Below are positions 26,805 to 35,740 of a stretch of 64,000 nucleotides of DNA, one piece after another. This stretch comes from CAZRHR01 sp964578885 (GTDB lineage Bacteria > Bacteroidota > Bacteroidia > CAIKAF01). The notes beneath the pieces are model-generated. The model saw only the letters and a list, made by a program, of their open reading frames with translations. It had not been told where the DNA came from and made no database searches. The stretch is from NCBI GenBank assembly GCA_964578885.1, contig CAZOEO010000006.1, forward strand, positions 62,001 to 126,000, given 5' to 3'. Each line of letters begins with the position of its first letter. Position 1 is the stretch's first letter. The translations under genes and the position numbers were made by a program.

Positions 26805-26938
26805 AGTGCTAACATCGGTTTTGCAAAATGGCGGGTTTCGTGCTTCTATGACAGTTTAGTGCAAGGTTCAAGTTCAGTTTTTCAATTGAACATTTGTGCT
26901 GAAAATCGCCACCTTCGCAAAGCCGCAAACCGTTATAA
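26805..26938 (+). repeat. attC-like structured site closing cassette 2
   Basis: It starts with AGTGCTAAC (26805-26813), the complement of the cassette-2 start, and ends near CCGTTATAA (G at 26932). Its body differs from the 141-bp repeats but also folds as a long imperfect hairpin: CGGTTTTGC pairs with GCAAACCG with one extra base, TGGCG with CGCCA, and GTTCA with TGAAC. The final GTTATAA departs from GTTRRRY, so this may be the array end fused to chromosomal DNA. Confidence 0.55.
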
Positions 26939-26994
26939 TGTAGAACGTGATTTGTCGCTGGCAGTCAAACTACTGCCGAACATTTTTAGCCGTT

Positions 26995-28188
26995 TTACGG
27001 CACCACCCTCTCCGCCAGCACATCCAAGGCATGGAGCATATCTTGTTGCTGTAAAGACATCTCTTCTAATCCTGTATACACCCTTACCACATTCCAGGGC
27101 GCTTTACCTGTGTAGGTTTCGGGACTTTTCGCATAGGCAGCCATGGGAAGCAGCAAAGACTCATAACTCCCCCAGGAACAAGCCAGTTTGAAGACTTTTA
27201 AGACATCACAAAATGCGGCCACATCGTTGAAATCCCGGGCGTTTAAATGCAAAGAAAACATCCCTCCAAAACGACGCATTTGCTGTTGGGCCCAACCATG
27301 ACCGGGATGATCCGGCCTTCCGGGAAAATCAATTTTTAAGACAGCCGGATGATTTTTAATTTGTTCAATGAGGGCTTCCGCCGCGTCGCAAGAACGCATC
27401 ACCCGCAAGGGCAAAGTTCTTAATCCACGCAAAATCAACCAGGCATCCATGGCATTGGGTGAAGCGCCCAAGGTCATAAAACCGGTGGTGTGAATATGAC
27501 GAATTAGCGCCTTAGAGCCCATCAGCGCTCCGGCCACCACATCGGAATGTCCGGATAAATATTTGGTGGCGGAATGAGCCACCAAATCGAAACCGAAGGT
27601 CAATGGATTTTGTAAAAGTGGCGTGGCAAATGAATTATCTGCAAGGGTAAGGATGCCATGTGCTTTCGCCAATTTGGCCATACCAATTAAGTCGGATACT
27701 TCAAAACTGAGGGAATTGGGACTTTCGGCCAAAATCATCCGGGTATTGGGCCGGATAAATGACCGTAAATCAGCGGAATCGGCCGGCGAATAATAACTGA
27801 CCTCTACGCCGTTCGGAATCAGAAAATCCTGTAAAAGCCGATAGGTCCATGAATAAGGCTTCTCCACACATAATACGTGCTGACCGGCATGAACCAACGA
27901 CAGGACCGCGGCAGATATGGCGGCCGAACCGGAACTGAACAGCAAGGCGTCTTCTGCCTGTTCTAAGGCAGCCAGTTTTTCCCGTAAAATGGAAACAGTT
28001 GGGTTTACTCCCCGGGTATAAAAAGGTGCGTCGAACTCTTTCTCCAACTTGGTTTGCAAAGAGGCGAAATCTTTGGCGCAAAAATTCGAGGCATAATAAA
28101 TGGGGGGCGAAACCGCGTCTTGCCATTCCTGATGATGTTCGCCTGTTTCAAATAAAATACGGCTCCATGCCGCCTCCATCCCTTCCAT
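26995..28188 (-). CDS. Cys/Met metabolism PLP-dependent enzyme (cystathionine lyase/synthase family)
   Basis: The protein is 397 residues. Fold type I transsulfuration motifs are FYTRGVNPTVSILREKLAALE, SSGSAAISAAVLSL, LTLADNSFATPLLQNP and the PLP-lysine segment HSATKYLSGHSDVVAG. Members are cystathionine gamma-synthase, beta-lyase, gamma-lyase or methionine gamma-lyase, and the sequence alone does not choose between them. The start is ATG 28188, overlapping the TGA of the upstream outer-membrane protein gene by one base; a TTG one codon earlier is also possible. Its end lies about 60 bases from the cassette block, whose right border it marks. Confidence 0.88.
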   Translation of the reverse strand: MEGMEAAWSRILFETGEHHQEWQDAVSPPIYYASNFCAKDFASLQTKLEKEFDAPFYTRGVNPTVSILREKLAALEQAEDALLFSSGSAAISAAVLSLVHAGQHVLCVEKPYSWTYRLLQDFLIPNGVEVSYYSPADSADLRSFIRPNTRMILAESPNSLSFEVSDLIGMAKLAKAHGILTLADNSFATPLLQNPLTFGFDLVAHSATKYLSGHSDVVAGALMGSKALIRHIHTTGFMTLGASPNAMDAWLILRGLRTLPLRVMRSCDAAEALIEQIKNHPAVLKIDFPGRPDHPGHGWAQQQMRRFGGMFSLHLNARDFNDVAAFCDVLKVFKLACSWGSYESLLLPMAAYAKSPETYTGKAPWNVVRVYTGLEEMSLQQQDMLHALDVLAERVVP

Positions 28189-28910
28189 CAATACATTTTT
28201 CCCAGATTAAACACAAAGGAAAAACCCACACTTAAGTGAAACGTATTTCCATGATCACTTTTAAATGTCAAAGCCTCATCTCCTTCCAAATTCATGTCGG
28301 CTTTCTTGAATTCATGGGAGAAATAGGTGCCTCCCACTTTCAGTCCCATCCCTGCCTGTTGATTTTCAAAGGGGAAATAATACAAGCCAAGTTCGCCCTG
28401 AGTGGCAAAGCCCACATCGTTTAATGTACGCGTTCCGGTATTGGCGTCGAAAATCCCGGAATAATGCACGTAGCCCATGCCAGCCCGAACAGCAGGAATA
28501 AAGCCAATGCCGGAAGGCCAAATTTTCACATATTTCACACTGCCCATCCCAAAAAACTGGGAATTGGTGAGGTTTGGCTGATTAAAAAGTGGACGATAAA
28601 TAACGAATCCATCATACTCGAAATGGGTGCCCACATAAATATTTTTCCACACCTTAAAATGATAATTCAAGGATGCTCCCACAATGGCATCAAAAGCCCT
28701 TGCATTGGCCGGATTCGAAAAAATATGGGGCGCATGAACAGACGCACCCAGCATCATGCGGTAGCCACGTGGAGGTGGAGGACCATTGTTGATGGCAAAC
28801 TCAATTTCCTTTATATCCTCATCGTCCTCAGGCAATTGAGCCTGAAGCACAGAAGTGGACATGACACATATCCAACAAATTATTCTGAGATAATGGCGTG
28901 CAATTGGCAT
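28188..28910 (-). CDS. Outer-membrane beta-barrel protein
   Basis: The protein is 240 residues from the ATG at 28910; the longer frame lacks a signal peptide. MPIARHYLRIICWICVMSTSVLQAQ is a clear signal. Alternating hydrophobic and polar strands with many Gly, Tyr and Phe follow (LGASLNYHFKVWKNIYVGTHFEYDG, RAGMGYVHYSG, LGLYYFPFE), ending in FHLSVGFSFVFNLGKMY. This is the pattern of a small outer-membrane barrel. The TATCTTTG box at 28917-28924 ends 6 bases before the ATG. Its ligand is unknown. Confidence 0.75.
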   Translation of the reverse strand: MPIARHYLRIICWICVMSTSVLQAQLPEDDEDIKEIEFAINNGPPPPRGYRMMLGASVHAPHIFSNPANARAFDAIVGASLNYHFKVWKNIYVGTHFEYDGFVIYRPLFNQPNLTNSQFFGMGSVKYVKIWPSGIGFIPAVRAGMGYVHYSGIFDANTGTRTLNDVGFATQGELGLYYFPFENQQAGMGLKVGGTYFSHEFKKADMNLEGDEALTFKSDHGNTFHLSVGFSFVFNLGKMY

Positions 28911-28916
28911 CAATAA

Positions 28917-28924
28917 CAAAGATA
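28917..28924 (-). promoter_or_regulatory. -7 promoter element of the outer-membrane protein operon
   Basis: The minus strand reads TATCTTTG, 6 bases from the ATG at 28910, so the mRNA is leaderless or nearly so. It also argues against the longer reading frame that begins upstream of it. Confidence 0.5.
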
Positions 28925-29079
28925 CAAAATTAGTCCGGTAACTTCTGAATCTGCGATTTCGGCCCCTGTTTCTTCGCTTTTCCCCGAGAACATCTGGGCC
29001 CGCTCCCATTCCATTCAGGGTATAACCGTAGTTTCACTTTCTCCTGTAAATGAAACGATGAAGGGTGGAAAAAACGTAT

Positions 29080-29970
29080 TTACTGTACCTTTTTTTTAAA
29101 AAAGAGAAACCAGGCCACCGTGCCAAAAATGGCCACCTGCACCAGGGAAAGAATCAGCATTTCTGTCACACCCGGCGTTGCTCTGATCCACAGGGCCGGC
29201 CCGGGAATCGAACTGGCGGGAAAAGTAACGATGGCAGAGCCCATCCAATTGTTTACCCAATGAAATGCCCAGGCCAGTTCCAGTCCGTTGGAACGCAGGG
29301 TCAGCCAGGCCATAAACGCACCATTGAGGGAATAAATGAAAAACATTTGCCAAACGCCCAAGGCTTCTACCTCTTTATTTCCCATGTGCATAAGGCCAAA
29401 CAACAGGGCCGATGCCAAAATGGCAAACCAGCCTTTGGGTAAAAGGCCATAACTGAAACGCATGGGCAAGGTTCGGAAAAGTAGTTCCTCCATAAGCGAC
29501 TGTCCTGCATATCCGAAAAAGCCAACTATCGCAAAAGCCAACCAGCCGCCAGGCCAGGTGGTCCATTGATATTCATCGGGAAAAACAACCAAATCGAAAG
29601 CCGTAAGAATGACCTGAATACCAAGGCAAACGGCAGAAAATTGAAAAAACACCCGCCAACGAATGCCTTCGAATCGTCGAATCAGCTGCATGGGAGTGCC
29701 GATGATGCCCCACTGGCTCACCATCTCTAAAAACAATAGTATGATGAAAAATGGTACCAATAATACCATTAAAGCTTTCCAGGCCGGAAAACGCGAAAAC
29801 AAGCCATGAATAATGGTGGTGGTATCGGTTCCAGACACAAAGGCCAATGGCCAAAGGGATTGTAAAACAACGAAACTGCCTAAGGCCACCAAAAAAAGAA
29901 TGAGGTGACGAACGGCCGCCCCTTTTCCAACGGCTAAAAACGAGACATTGTGGTTTATTTCTTTGTTCAT
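29080..29970 (-). CDS. CPBP family intramembrane metalloprotease
   Basis: The protein is 296 residues from ATG 29970 (MNKEINHN), which overlaps the stop of the upstream gene as ATGA; an ATG four codons earlier is possible. It has about seven or eight membrane helices. The CPBP (Abi) motifs are MEELLFR (EExxxR), FGLMHMG (FxxxH) and AFHWVNNW (HxxxN), which build the intramembrane metal site. These proteases are relatives of Rce1. The substrate is unknown. It is the last gene of a three-gene operon with a permease and a sugar dehydrogenase. Confidence 0.88.
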   Translation of the reverse strand: MNKEINHNVSFLAVGKGAAVRHLILFLVALGSFVVLQSLWPLAFVSGTDTTTIIHGLFSRFPAWKALMVLLVPFFIILLFLEMVSQWGIIGTPMQLIRRFEGIRWRVFFQFSAVCLGIQVILTAFDLVVFPDEYQWTTWPGGWLAFAIVGFFGYAGQSLMEELLFRTLPMRFSYGLLPKGWFAILASALLFGLMHMGNKEVEALGVWQMFFIYSLNGAFMAWLTLRSNGLELAWAFHWVNNWMGSAIVTFPASSIPGPALWIRATPGVTEMLILSLVQVAIFGTVAWFLFFKKKVQ

Positions 29971-31823
29971 GACTTCATCCATTTTCGAACCTGCACACCT
30001 TGTGGATGCATGAACATCATGAAATATACGCCGGACGGCAAATGATCTACACGAATGTCCAGGTCGGTCAGTCCTGAGGTGAACCACTCACCTACTTGCT
30101 TTCCGGAACTGGCCGCCATGCAAACAACCCTGCTGGTTTCAGCAGGCATTTTCAAATGAAGGAAACGGTCTGCCGGAGTAGGAAACACGCGAAAACGAGT
30201 GGCATCTTCTGTTTCCACCAATCCTGTAGCGCAATTTATCACCTGAAACGTTTCGGGGCGCTGTACCACGCAACCATCTGTAGTCGTGAAGGAATAGGTT
30301 AAGGTAACAGCGCCGGATAATCCTTGCGTATTCCATACATCAGATGCAACACCCTGGCCGGAAAACACACCGCCCACAGGAGAAGCACTCAATGTAATCA
30401 GTGAATCTGCACAAACGTTTCCTGCAGGTGTCGTCCAGGTTAAAGCAGGAATCGCATACTGGTTAATCCATACAGAATCCAAGGCCACACCGCAGCTGCC
30501 CGGCGCCGTTACTTCCACGCTGATCCATCCTGGCTGACTCACCCAAATCCGGGACTGTTGTCCCACCACTTGCCCTTGTTTTTTCCACCGAATCTGCAAA
30601 CTCGGATGAGCCGGCGTTTGCAATAATACGGAATCCTGCAAGCCACAAATAGCCAACACAGATTGATTGGTAAAAATACTCGCAACGGGCAAACAAGTGT
30701 CCGGCTGGATTTTCAAGATGGTTCCTGCCTGAGAATTTAAAACGTACAACTCGCCATATCCATCCGTTCCAATGGCGGGAAAAAATCCGGAGGCCGTGTT
30801 GAGGATATCCGTTTGGTAACCGCCCGCGCCATTCGGATAGGTTTGACGAAAAATTCCGGAACAATAGTCCGTGAATAAATACTTTCCATATAAAGCGGCA
30901 TACAAACCACCCCGATACACTACACCACCGGTGACGCTACATCCATTCGACTGGTTGTTGGCATACACGTATGTGGGAAAGTAAAAACTGGCTTGTGGTC
31001 CGCAGCCATTGGTATTGAAGGCCGCATTTCCTTCATAACAGCGCCAGCCATAGTTTAAGCCAGCGGCACCTGCATTGGCCCGATTTATTTCTTCCCAACT
31101 GTTCTGCCCAACGTCGCCGCTCCATAAATCCCCCGTGAGAGGATCGAAGGAAAAACGCCAGGGATTCCGAAGACCCAAGGCCCAAATTTCCGGCGCATAA
31201 GTACTTTGTCCCACAAATGGATTATCGTAGGGAATGCTATATCCCTGATTACCTTGAACATCTATTCGCAAAAACTTTCCCAGCAGAGACGCGGTGTTTT
31301 GCCCTTGATTTTGAGGATCGTTGGCAGAACCGCCATCGCCTGAACCAATGTACAAATAGCCATCCGGCCCAAAAGCCAAATGTCCGCCGTTATGATTCGC
31401 AAAAGGCTGGGTAATGGTGAGCAGTATTTCTTCAGAAGTTGGGTCTCCCGCCAATGGATTGGTTGAGGATCGCAAAAACCGGGAAATGCGGGTATGTCCC
31501 GTGACATTGTCGGTATAATTCACATAAAATCTGCCTGTTTGCCAATAATCCGGTGGAAAAGCGAGCCCCAACAAACCCCGTTCGCTGCCGGAAGCCGACA
31601 CCCGATCGCTTAAATCGATAAACGGCGCAGGTAAAACAGAACCATCTAACCTGACCATGCGCACCAAACCTCTTTGTTGAACGACATACATCAAGGTATC
31701 CTGCGGCATGGAGACCAAATTAATGGGCGCAGAAAAGCCGGAGGCAAACGTTTGAAAACTTAAAGTTTGTGACTTTCCTTCTATTGCAAAAAGAAAGGAA
31801 AAGATCCATATCCATTTTTTCAT
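29967..31823 (-). CDS. PQQ-dependent sugar dehydrogenase-type protein with T9SS tail
   Basis: The protein is 618 residues from the ATG at 31823, which overlaps the permease stop; the signal peptide (MKKWIWIFSFLFAIEGKSQ) supports this start. Residues about 20-370 form the Gdh/sorbosone dehydrogenase beta-propeller (LVSMPQDTLMYVVQQRGLVRMV, GLLGLAFPPDY, NHNGGHLAFGPDGYLYIGSGDGG, EIWALGLRNPWRFSFDP). An Ig-like region and a type IX sorting domain follow (FRVFPTPADRFLHLKMP, LPSGVYFMMF). It should be exported and oxidise sugars or polyols, if the PQQ site is active. Confidence 0.9.
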   Translation of the reverse strand: MKKWIWIFSFLFAIEGKSQTLSFQTFASGFSAPINLVSMPQDTLMYVVQQRGLVRMVRLDGSVLPAPFIDLSDRVSASGSERGLLGLAFPPDYWQTGRFYVNYTDNVTGHTRISRFLRSSTNPLAGDPTSEEILLTITQPFANHNGGHLAFGPDGYLYIGSGDGGSANDPQNQGQNTASLLGKFLRIDVQGNQGYSIPYDNPFVGQSTYAPEIWALGLRNPWRFSFDPLTGDLWSGDVGQNSWEEINRANAGAAGLNYGWRCYEGNAAFNTNGCGPQASFYFPTYVYANNQSNGCSVTGGVVYRGGLYAALYGKYLFTDYCSGIFRQTYPNGAGGYQTDILNTASGFFPAIGTDGYGELYVLNSQAGTILKIQPDTCLPVASIFTNQSVLAICGLQDSVLLQTPAHPSLQIRWKKQGQVVGQQSRIWVSQPGWISVEVTAPGSCGVALDSVWINQYAIPALTWTTPAGNVCADSLITLSASPVGGVFSGQGVASDVWNTQGLSGAVTLTYSFTTTDGCVVQRPETFQVINCATGLVETEDATRFRVFPTPADRFLHLKMPAETSRVVCMAASSGKQVGEWFTSGLTDLDIRVDHLPSGVYFMMFMHPQGVQVRKWMKS

Positions 31824-33220
31824 GAAGCTTTGTTCCAATAATACCAAAAAGGAATTCCGGTGGCCATCAATCCCAAACCTGCCAGGGCATTCATGGGATC
31901 TTGCAAGATGGAAACCCCCACTAAAAAGATACAAAAAATAACAAAGACAGCCGGCAGTATGGGATAACCAGGGACTTTGAACGGTCTGGGCGCGTCGGGC
32001 ATTTTTTTCCGCAGCACAAACACCCCAAATGCTCCGGCACCATAAAAAATAAAGGCGGCAAAAACCAACATATCGGTAAGCGCGTCGAAACTTCCGGAAA
32101 ATACCAGCATAGAAGACCAGGCCACTTGCAAAAACAAGGCGCGAGAAGGTGTTTTATACTTTTCGTGCACTTCGCCTACGCTTTTAAAAAACAATCCATC
32201 GCCTGCCATCGCAAAATAAATCCGGGGTGCACCCAAAATGGTGGTGTTGGTACTGTTCAACGTACTAAGCAAGATTAAAGCTGAAATGGCTAAAGCGCCA
32301 CCTGTGCCCAAAAAGGTTCGAACCACTTCTACTGCTGCAATTTTTCCTTCCGGAATAGTTCCTAATTCGGCCACGGGCAACACATACAAATAAGCGGCAT
32401 TGGCCAAAACATACACCAACATCACGAAAATGGTTCCTAAAATCAGGGCGCGCGGAATGGTTTTATACGGATTTCGGACCTCACCGCCCAAAAAACCAAT
32501 GGTATTCCAGCCTTCATACGCCCAAAACGCTTGCATTAATCCGGCAAAAAACAAACCGAAAAGTCCCGTGCCCAGCAAAGAATCTGCCGGTGGATGAGGC
32601 GTACTGCTTTCTGCCACATGTCCCCATTGCCCATCTGACCAACCAAAACTCAGTAAGGTGACCAATAAAATGCAGATGACGACCGAACTCGCCATTATGC
32701 CGGACAAACGACCGCCATGCTTTACACCGAAATGATTCACCGTGGCCAATAAAAGGAGTAAACCCACCGTGAGGAATTTTACCTGGAAATTTTTCAGGGG
32801 AGCTAGGCCAAGGAAAGTAAACGTTTCCCATGCCTCAGGAACAGGCCATTGGGGTAAAAAAACCGCCAAACTTTCTCCAAAAATATAAGCCACAGAAGCC
32901 GCAGTGGCACTTTGAATAACGGCAAATGAGCTCCAGCCGTAGAAAAAAGCAAAAAACCGGCCGTACATTCTTTTAAAATACACATACTGACCTCCGGGTT
33001 CAGCAATGATTCCGGCCACTTCGGCATTGGTTAAAGCCCCCATAAGCGTAATAAGTCCGGCCAACACCCAGCAGGCCAACACCCAATACCCATCGCCCAA
33101 TAAATATGACATTGGAGCCGCTTTTTTAAACACCCCGGAGCCAATCATTGAACCAAACACCAGTGCAAAGGCGGTAAAACTGCCAATGCCCTGAATCAAT
33201 TGTTTATTTCCTTTTTCCAC
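31820..33220 (-). CDS. Amino acid permease (APC superfamily)
   Basis: The protein is about 466 residues with 12 predicted membrane helices. The first helix has the APC signature FALVFGSMIGSGVFKKAAP, and later parts read EPGGQYVYFKRMYGRFFAFFYGW and FWAYEGWNTIGFLGGEVRNPYKTIPRA. It resembles bacterial LAT/SteT-type transporters. Start choice: the open frame reaches a TTG at 33241, but that codon lies inside a TACCTTTG promoter box (33239-33246), so GTG 33220 is more likely. The stop overlaps the sugar dehydrogenase start. Confidence 0.88.
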   Translation of the reverse strand: MEKGNKQLIQGIGSFTAFALVFGSMIGSGVFKKAAPMSYLLGDGYWVLACWVLAGLITLMGALTNAEVAGIIAEPGGQYVYFKRMYGRFFAFFYGWSSFAVIQSATAASVAYIFGESLAVFLPQWPVPEAWETFTFLGLAPLKNFQVKFLTVGLLLLLATVNHFGVKHGGRLSGIMASSVVICILLVTLLSFGWSDGQWGHVAESSTPHPPADSLLGTGLFGLFFAGLMQAFWAYEGWNTIGFLGGEVRNPYKTIPRALILGTIFVMLVYVLANAAYLYVLPVAELGTIPEGKIAAVEVVRTFLGTGGALAISALILLSTLNSTNTTILGAPRIYFAMAGDGLFFKSVGEVHEKYKTPSRALFLQVAWSSMLVFSGSFDALTDMLVFAAFIFYGAGAFGVFVLRKKMPDAPRPFKVPGYPILPAVFVIFCIFLVGVSILQDPMNALAGLGLMATGIPFWYYWNKAS

Positions 33221-33238
33221 GAAAACCTGCTTATCGCC

Positions 33239-33246
33239 CAAAGGTA
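33239..33246 (-). promoter_or_regulatory. -7 promoter element of the permease operon
   Basis: The minus strand reads TACCTTTG, a full TAnnTTTG match. It leaves 18 bases to the GTG start at 33220 and covers the alternative TTG at 33241. Confidence 0.5.
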
Positions 33247-33271
33247 ATATTTACCGCTTGTAAGGTCATGC

Positions 33272-35737
33272 TCAGGACGGATCTACATCAAATTGTACTT
33301 CAGACACATTTTTCTCCTGACGCTGCAACATGTCCAATGCATACCAAAGCCTTTGCTTTACGGGCGCAGGCGATTGACTTCTGGGAATACGCACCAGCCA
33401 TTGACAAATAAATTTATTTCGCACCCTTGCCACAGATGGGGTGATGGGACCATCTACCCGAACATCGGGAAGATACTCTGCGATGAACCGGGAAAACAAA
33501 CTGGCATCCGACTTTAATTTCTCGGGCAGCCTATGCCTGAAGGTAATTTTAATGAGTCGGGTAAAAGGAGGGAAATGAAATTTCTGACGTTCCAGCAATT
33601 CTTCCTGCAGCCAAGGTAAATATTGATGTTGTTGGGTGGCCAGAATCACGGGATGCGTAGGCGCAAAAGTTTGAATCAGCACTTTAGATTTTTGTCCCCG
33701 TCGACCTGCACGGCCTCCCACTTGAGCAAACATTTGTGCGGAACGTTCAGATGCACGAAAATCCGGAAAATACATCAGTTGATCCGCAAATAATATACTG
33801 ACCAACGCCACATGACTAAAATCCAATCCCTTCACAATCATTTGCGTACCTACCAACACATCCGTTTCCCGATTTTCAAAACGAGAAAAAATGTCTTGTA
33901 AAGCTGTTTTCTTTCGCGTTGTATCCAGATCCACCCGATCTACCCGCGCCTCGGGCAAATGCCCAACCAATTGTTCTTCCACGCGTTCCGTGCCAAAGCC
34001 CACATTTTTAAAAGACGTAGTTCCGCAAGATGGACATCTGGACATCAGAGCGACTCCATACCCGCAGGCATGGCATTGCAGTTCACGTTTCTGCTTGTGA
34101 AAGGTCAGGGATATATCGCAATGCGGGCATTCCGGAACAAATCCACATGCCTGACATTGCAGGGAATGTGAAAATCCACGGCGGTTTTGAAACAAAATCA
34201 CCTGATTTTTCCGGGAAAGGGTGTCTTTCATTTCCTTGAGCAAAGGAGCAGAAAAGGGTGGAATAAAGCCTCCCATTTGCTGTTCACGCTTCAAATCTAT
34301 GATCTGCACCTCCGGCAAGGCGCCGTCGCCAAACCGTTGCGGCAATTCTACCAAAGAAAAATGCCCTTGTTGAACATGAAACCAGGCTTCGGCTGAAGGC
34401 GTCGCAGAACCAAGTAAAATGGGAATTTGCAGCTTTTTCCCCAGGTATAAAGCGGCGTCCCGTGCATGATAACGCGGACTGGGATCGTGTTGCTTATAAC
34501 TGGCATCGTGTTCCTCGTCGATTACAATAAGTCCCGGACGAGGCAAAGGCAGCATGAGTGCACTGCGTGCACCCAAAATTAAAAATCCTCGAACACGCTC
34601 CGGACGCTGAATTTGTTGCCAAACGGTGGCACGTTCCCCATCGGACAAGCGGCTGTGATACACCAACACATCGTCCGGAAGGCGCTTGCGAATACGTTCG
34701 ACCATTTGGGTGGTCAGAGAAATTTCGGGTAAAAGCCAAAGCACATCTTTTCCCGATGCGAGCGTATGCCGGGTGAGGTGTAAGTAAATTTCCGTTTTCC
34801 CGCTACCGGTAACGCCATATAAATAGAGTGGCTTTTCAAATGAAAGCGAACCAAGACACAGATCCAATACCTGTTGCTGTTCCGCTGACAAATCCGGCCA
34901 AACTTCTTCTGCGCCCTCCAATCCCTCGGGGAGGCGCGATTCCTTGCATAAAATTTTTTTCTCCAGCAAAGCAGGTACGGCCGTCATATGTCCACCCAAT
35001 ACATACTTTAACCGGTCAGAAGAAATCCATTGTTTTTCGCCCTGAAACCAACCTGAATGGGGCAAAAAAAGCATGAGGGCTTCCTGCTGTTTGGGACTGC
35101 GGTTCAGTTTCGACATGGCCATTTCCATGTCTTCTTCCGAAACAAGGTCAGGATGAATGGCGTACCAAAGAGTTTTGCGTGCTTTTACCTTTTCCTTCAA
35201 CTGCACACCGGTACGAATCCATCCGCGAATCTGCATTTGAGAAATAAGTCTGGCTGGGGATTGCAGTCCGGTAATGGCCATCACTTCCTGATACGTAAGC
35301 ACAGGCTGAATGGAAAGTGCTTCCCAGATTAAAAATGCCTGGTCGCTCAGTTCATCGGGCGAAGGAACTTCGTCTCCTTTCTCCAGTGTGGAACCCGCTT
35401 CGAGTCGTAAAGCGGAAGGCACAGCGGCCAGATACACCTCGCCGGGCATCGCCATATAATATTGGGTAAGCCAGTCCCAAAAAGGGAGCCACGCAGGCCG
35501 GACGATTGGCACTTCGTCTACCACCTCCAGTAAATCCTTGATTTTCATTCCGGCGGGCGGACTCACAAAATCGGTGACGCAAAGCGCGGTATAAATTTTT
35601 CCCGGCCCCACCGACACCATCACCCGTTTTCCCACCAGCGAAGACGAGGTAGCCTTATTGGCCGGCAATCTGTAGGTTAGCCGGTAGGGCAATGCCAAAG
35701 GCACCACCACTTCCACACATCTCGCCTCGGCCATCAT
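33272..35737 (-). CDS. priA: Primosomal replication protein N' (PriA helicase)
   Basis: The protein is 821 residues, of normal PriA length for Bacteroidota. The N-terminal DNA-binding domain contains VVVPLALPYRLTYRLP. The helicase has GVTGSGKTEIYL (Walker A) and VIDEEHDASYKQHD (DEEH). The zinc module follows as CQACGFVPECPHCD and CHACGYG...CPSCG. VGTQMIVKGLDFSHV and GGRAGRRGQ are motifs V and VI. PriA restarts collapsed replication forks. Start is ATG 35737 or 35734. It begins 3 bases after the pfkA stop, so the two share an mRNA. Confidence 0.96.
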   Translation of the reverse strand: MMAEARCVEVVVPLALPYRLTYRLPANKATSSSLVGKRVMVSVGPGKIYTALCVTDFVSPPAGMKIKDLLEVVDEVPIVRPAWLPFWDWLTQYYMAMPGEVYLAAVPSALRLEAGSTLEKGDEVPSPDELSDQAFLIWEALSIQPVLTYQEVMAITGLQSPARLISQMQIRGWIRTGVQLKEKVKARKTLWYAIHPDLVSEEDMEMAMSKLNRSPKQQEALMLFLPHSGWFQGEKQWISSDRLKYVLGGHMTAVPALLEKKILCKESRLPEGLEGAEEVWPDLSAEQQQVLDLCLGSLSFEKPLYLYGVTGSGKTEIYLHLTRHTLASGKDVLWLLPEISLTTQMVERIRKRLPDDVLVYHSRLSDGERATVWQQIQRPERVRGFLILGARSALMLPLPRPGLIVIDEEHDASYKQHDPSPRYHARDAALYLGKKLQIPILLGSATPSAEAWFHVQQGHFSLVELPQRFGDGALPEVQIIDLKREQQMGGFIPPFSAPLLKEMKDTLSRKNQVILFQNRRGFSHSLQCQACGFVPECPHCDISLTFHKQKRELQCHACGYGVALMSRCPSCGTTSFKNVGFGTERVEEQLVGHLPEARVDRVDLDTTRKKTALQDIFSRFENRETDVLVGTQMIVKGLDFSHVALVSILFADQLMYFPDFRASERSAQMFAQVGGRAGRRGQKSKVLIQTFAPTHPVILATQQHQYLPWLQEELLERQKFHFPPFTRLIKITFRHRLPEKLKSDASLFSRFIAEYLPDVRVDGPITPSVARVRNKFICQWLVRIPRSQSPAPVKQRLWYALDMLQRQEKNVSEVQFDVDPS

Positions 35738-35740
35738 GAC

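Larger units (their letters stand above)
21007..26932 (+). mobile_element. Putative giant cassette 2 (type III RM plus Kiwa-like pair)
   Basis: The block begins at GTTAGCACT (G at 21006) and its closing site begins AGTGCTAAC (26805-26813), a perfect 9-base reverse complement. It is 5.9 kb and carries four same-strand genes with gaps of 2-8 bases: mod, res, a KwaA-like and a KwaB-like gene. Both flanks are gene-free and share the 15-mer CCCAACGCACAAGCC (21103-21117 and 26706-26720). Integron cassettes usually hold one gene in under 1.5 kb, so this would be exceptional. The block is uniformly A+T-rich compared with the chromosome beside it. Confidence 0.45.

Noticed and set aside
26769..27191. 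140-codon frame across the attC-like site and into the PLP gene
   Set aside because: It crosses a hairpin site and then runs antisense to a certain gene.
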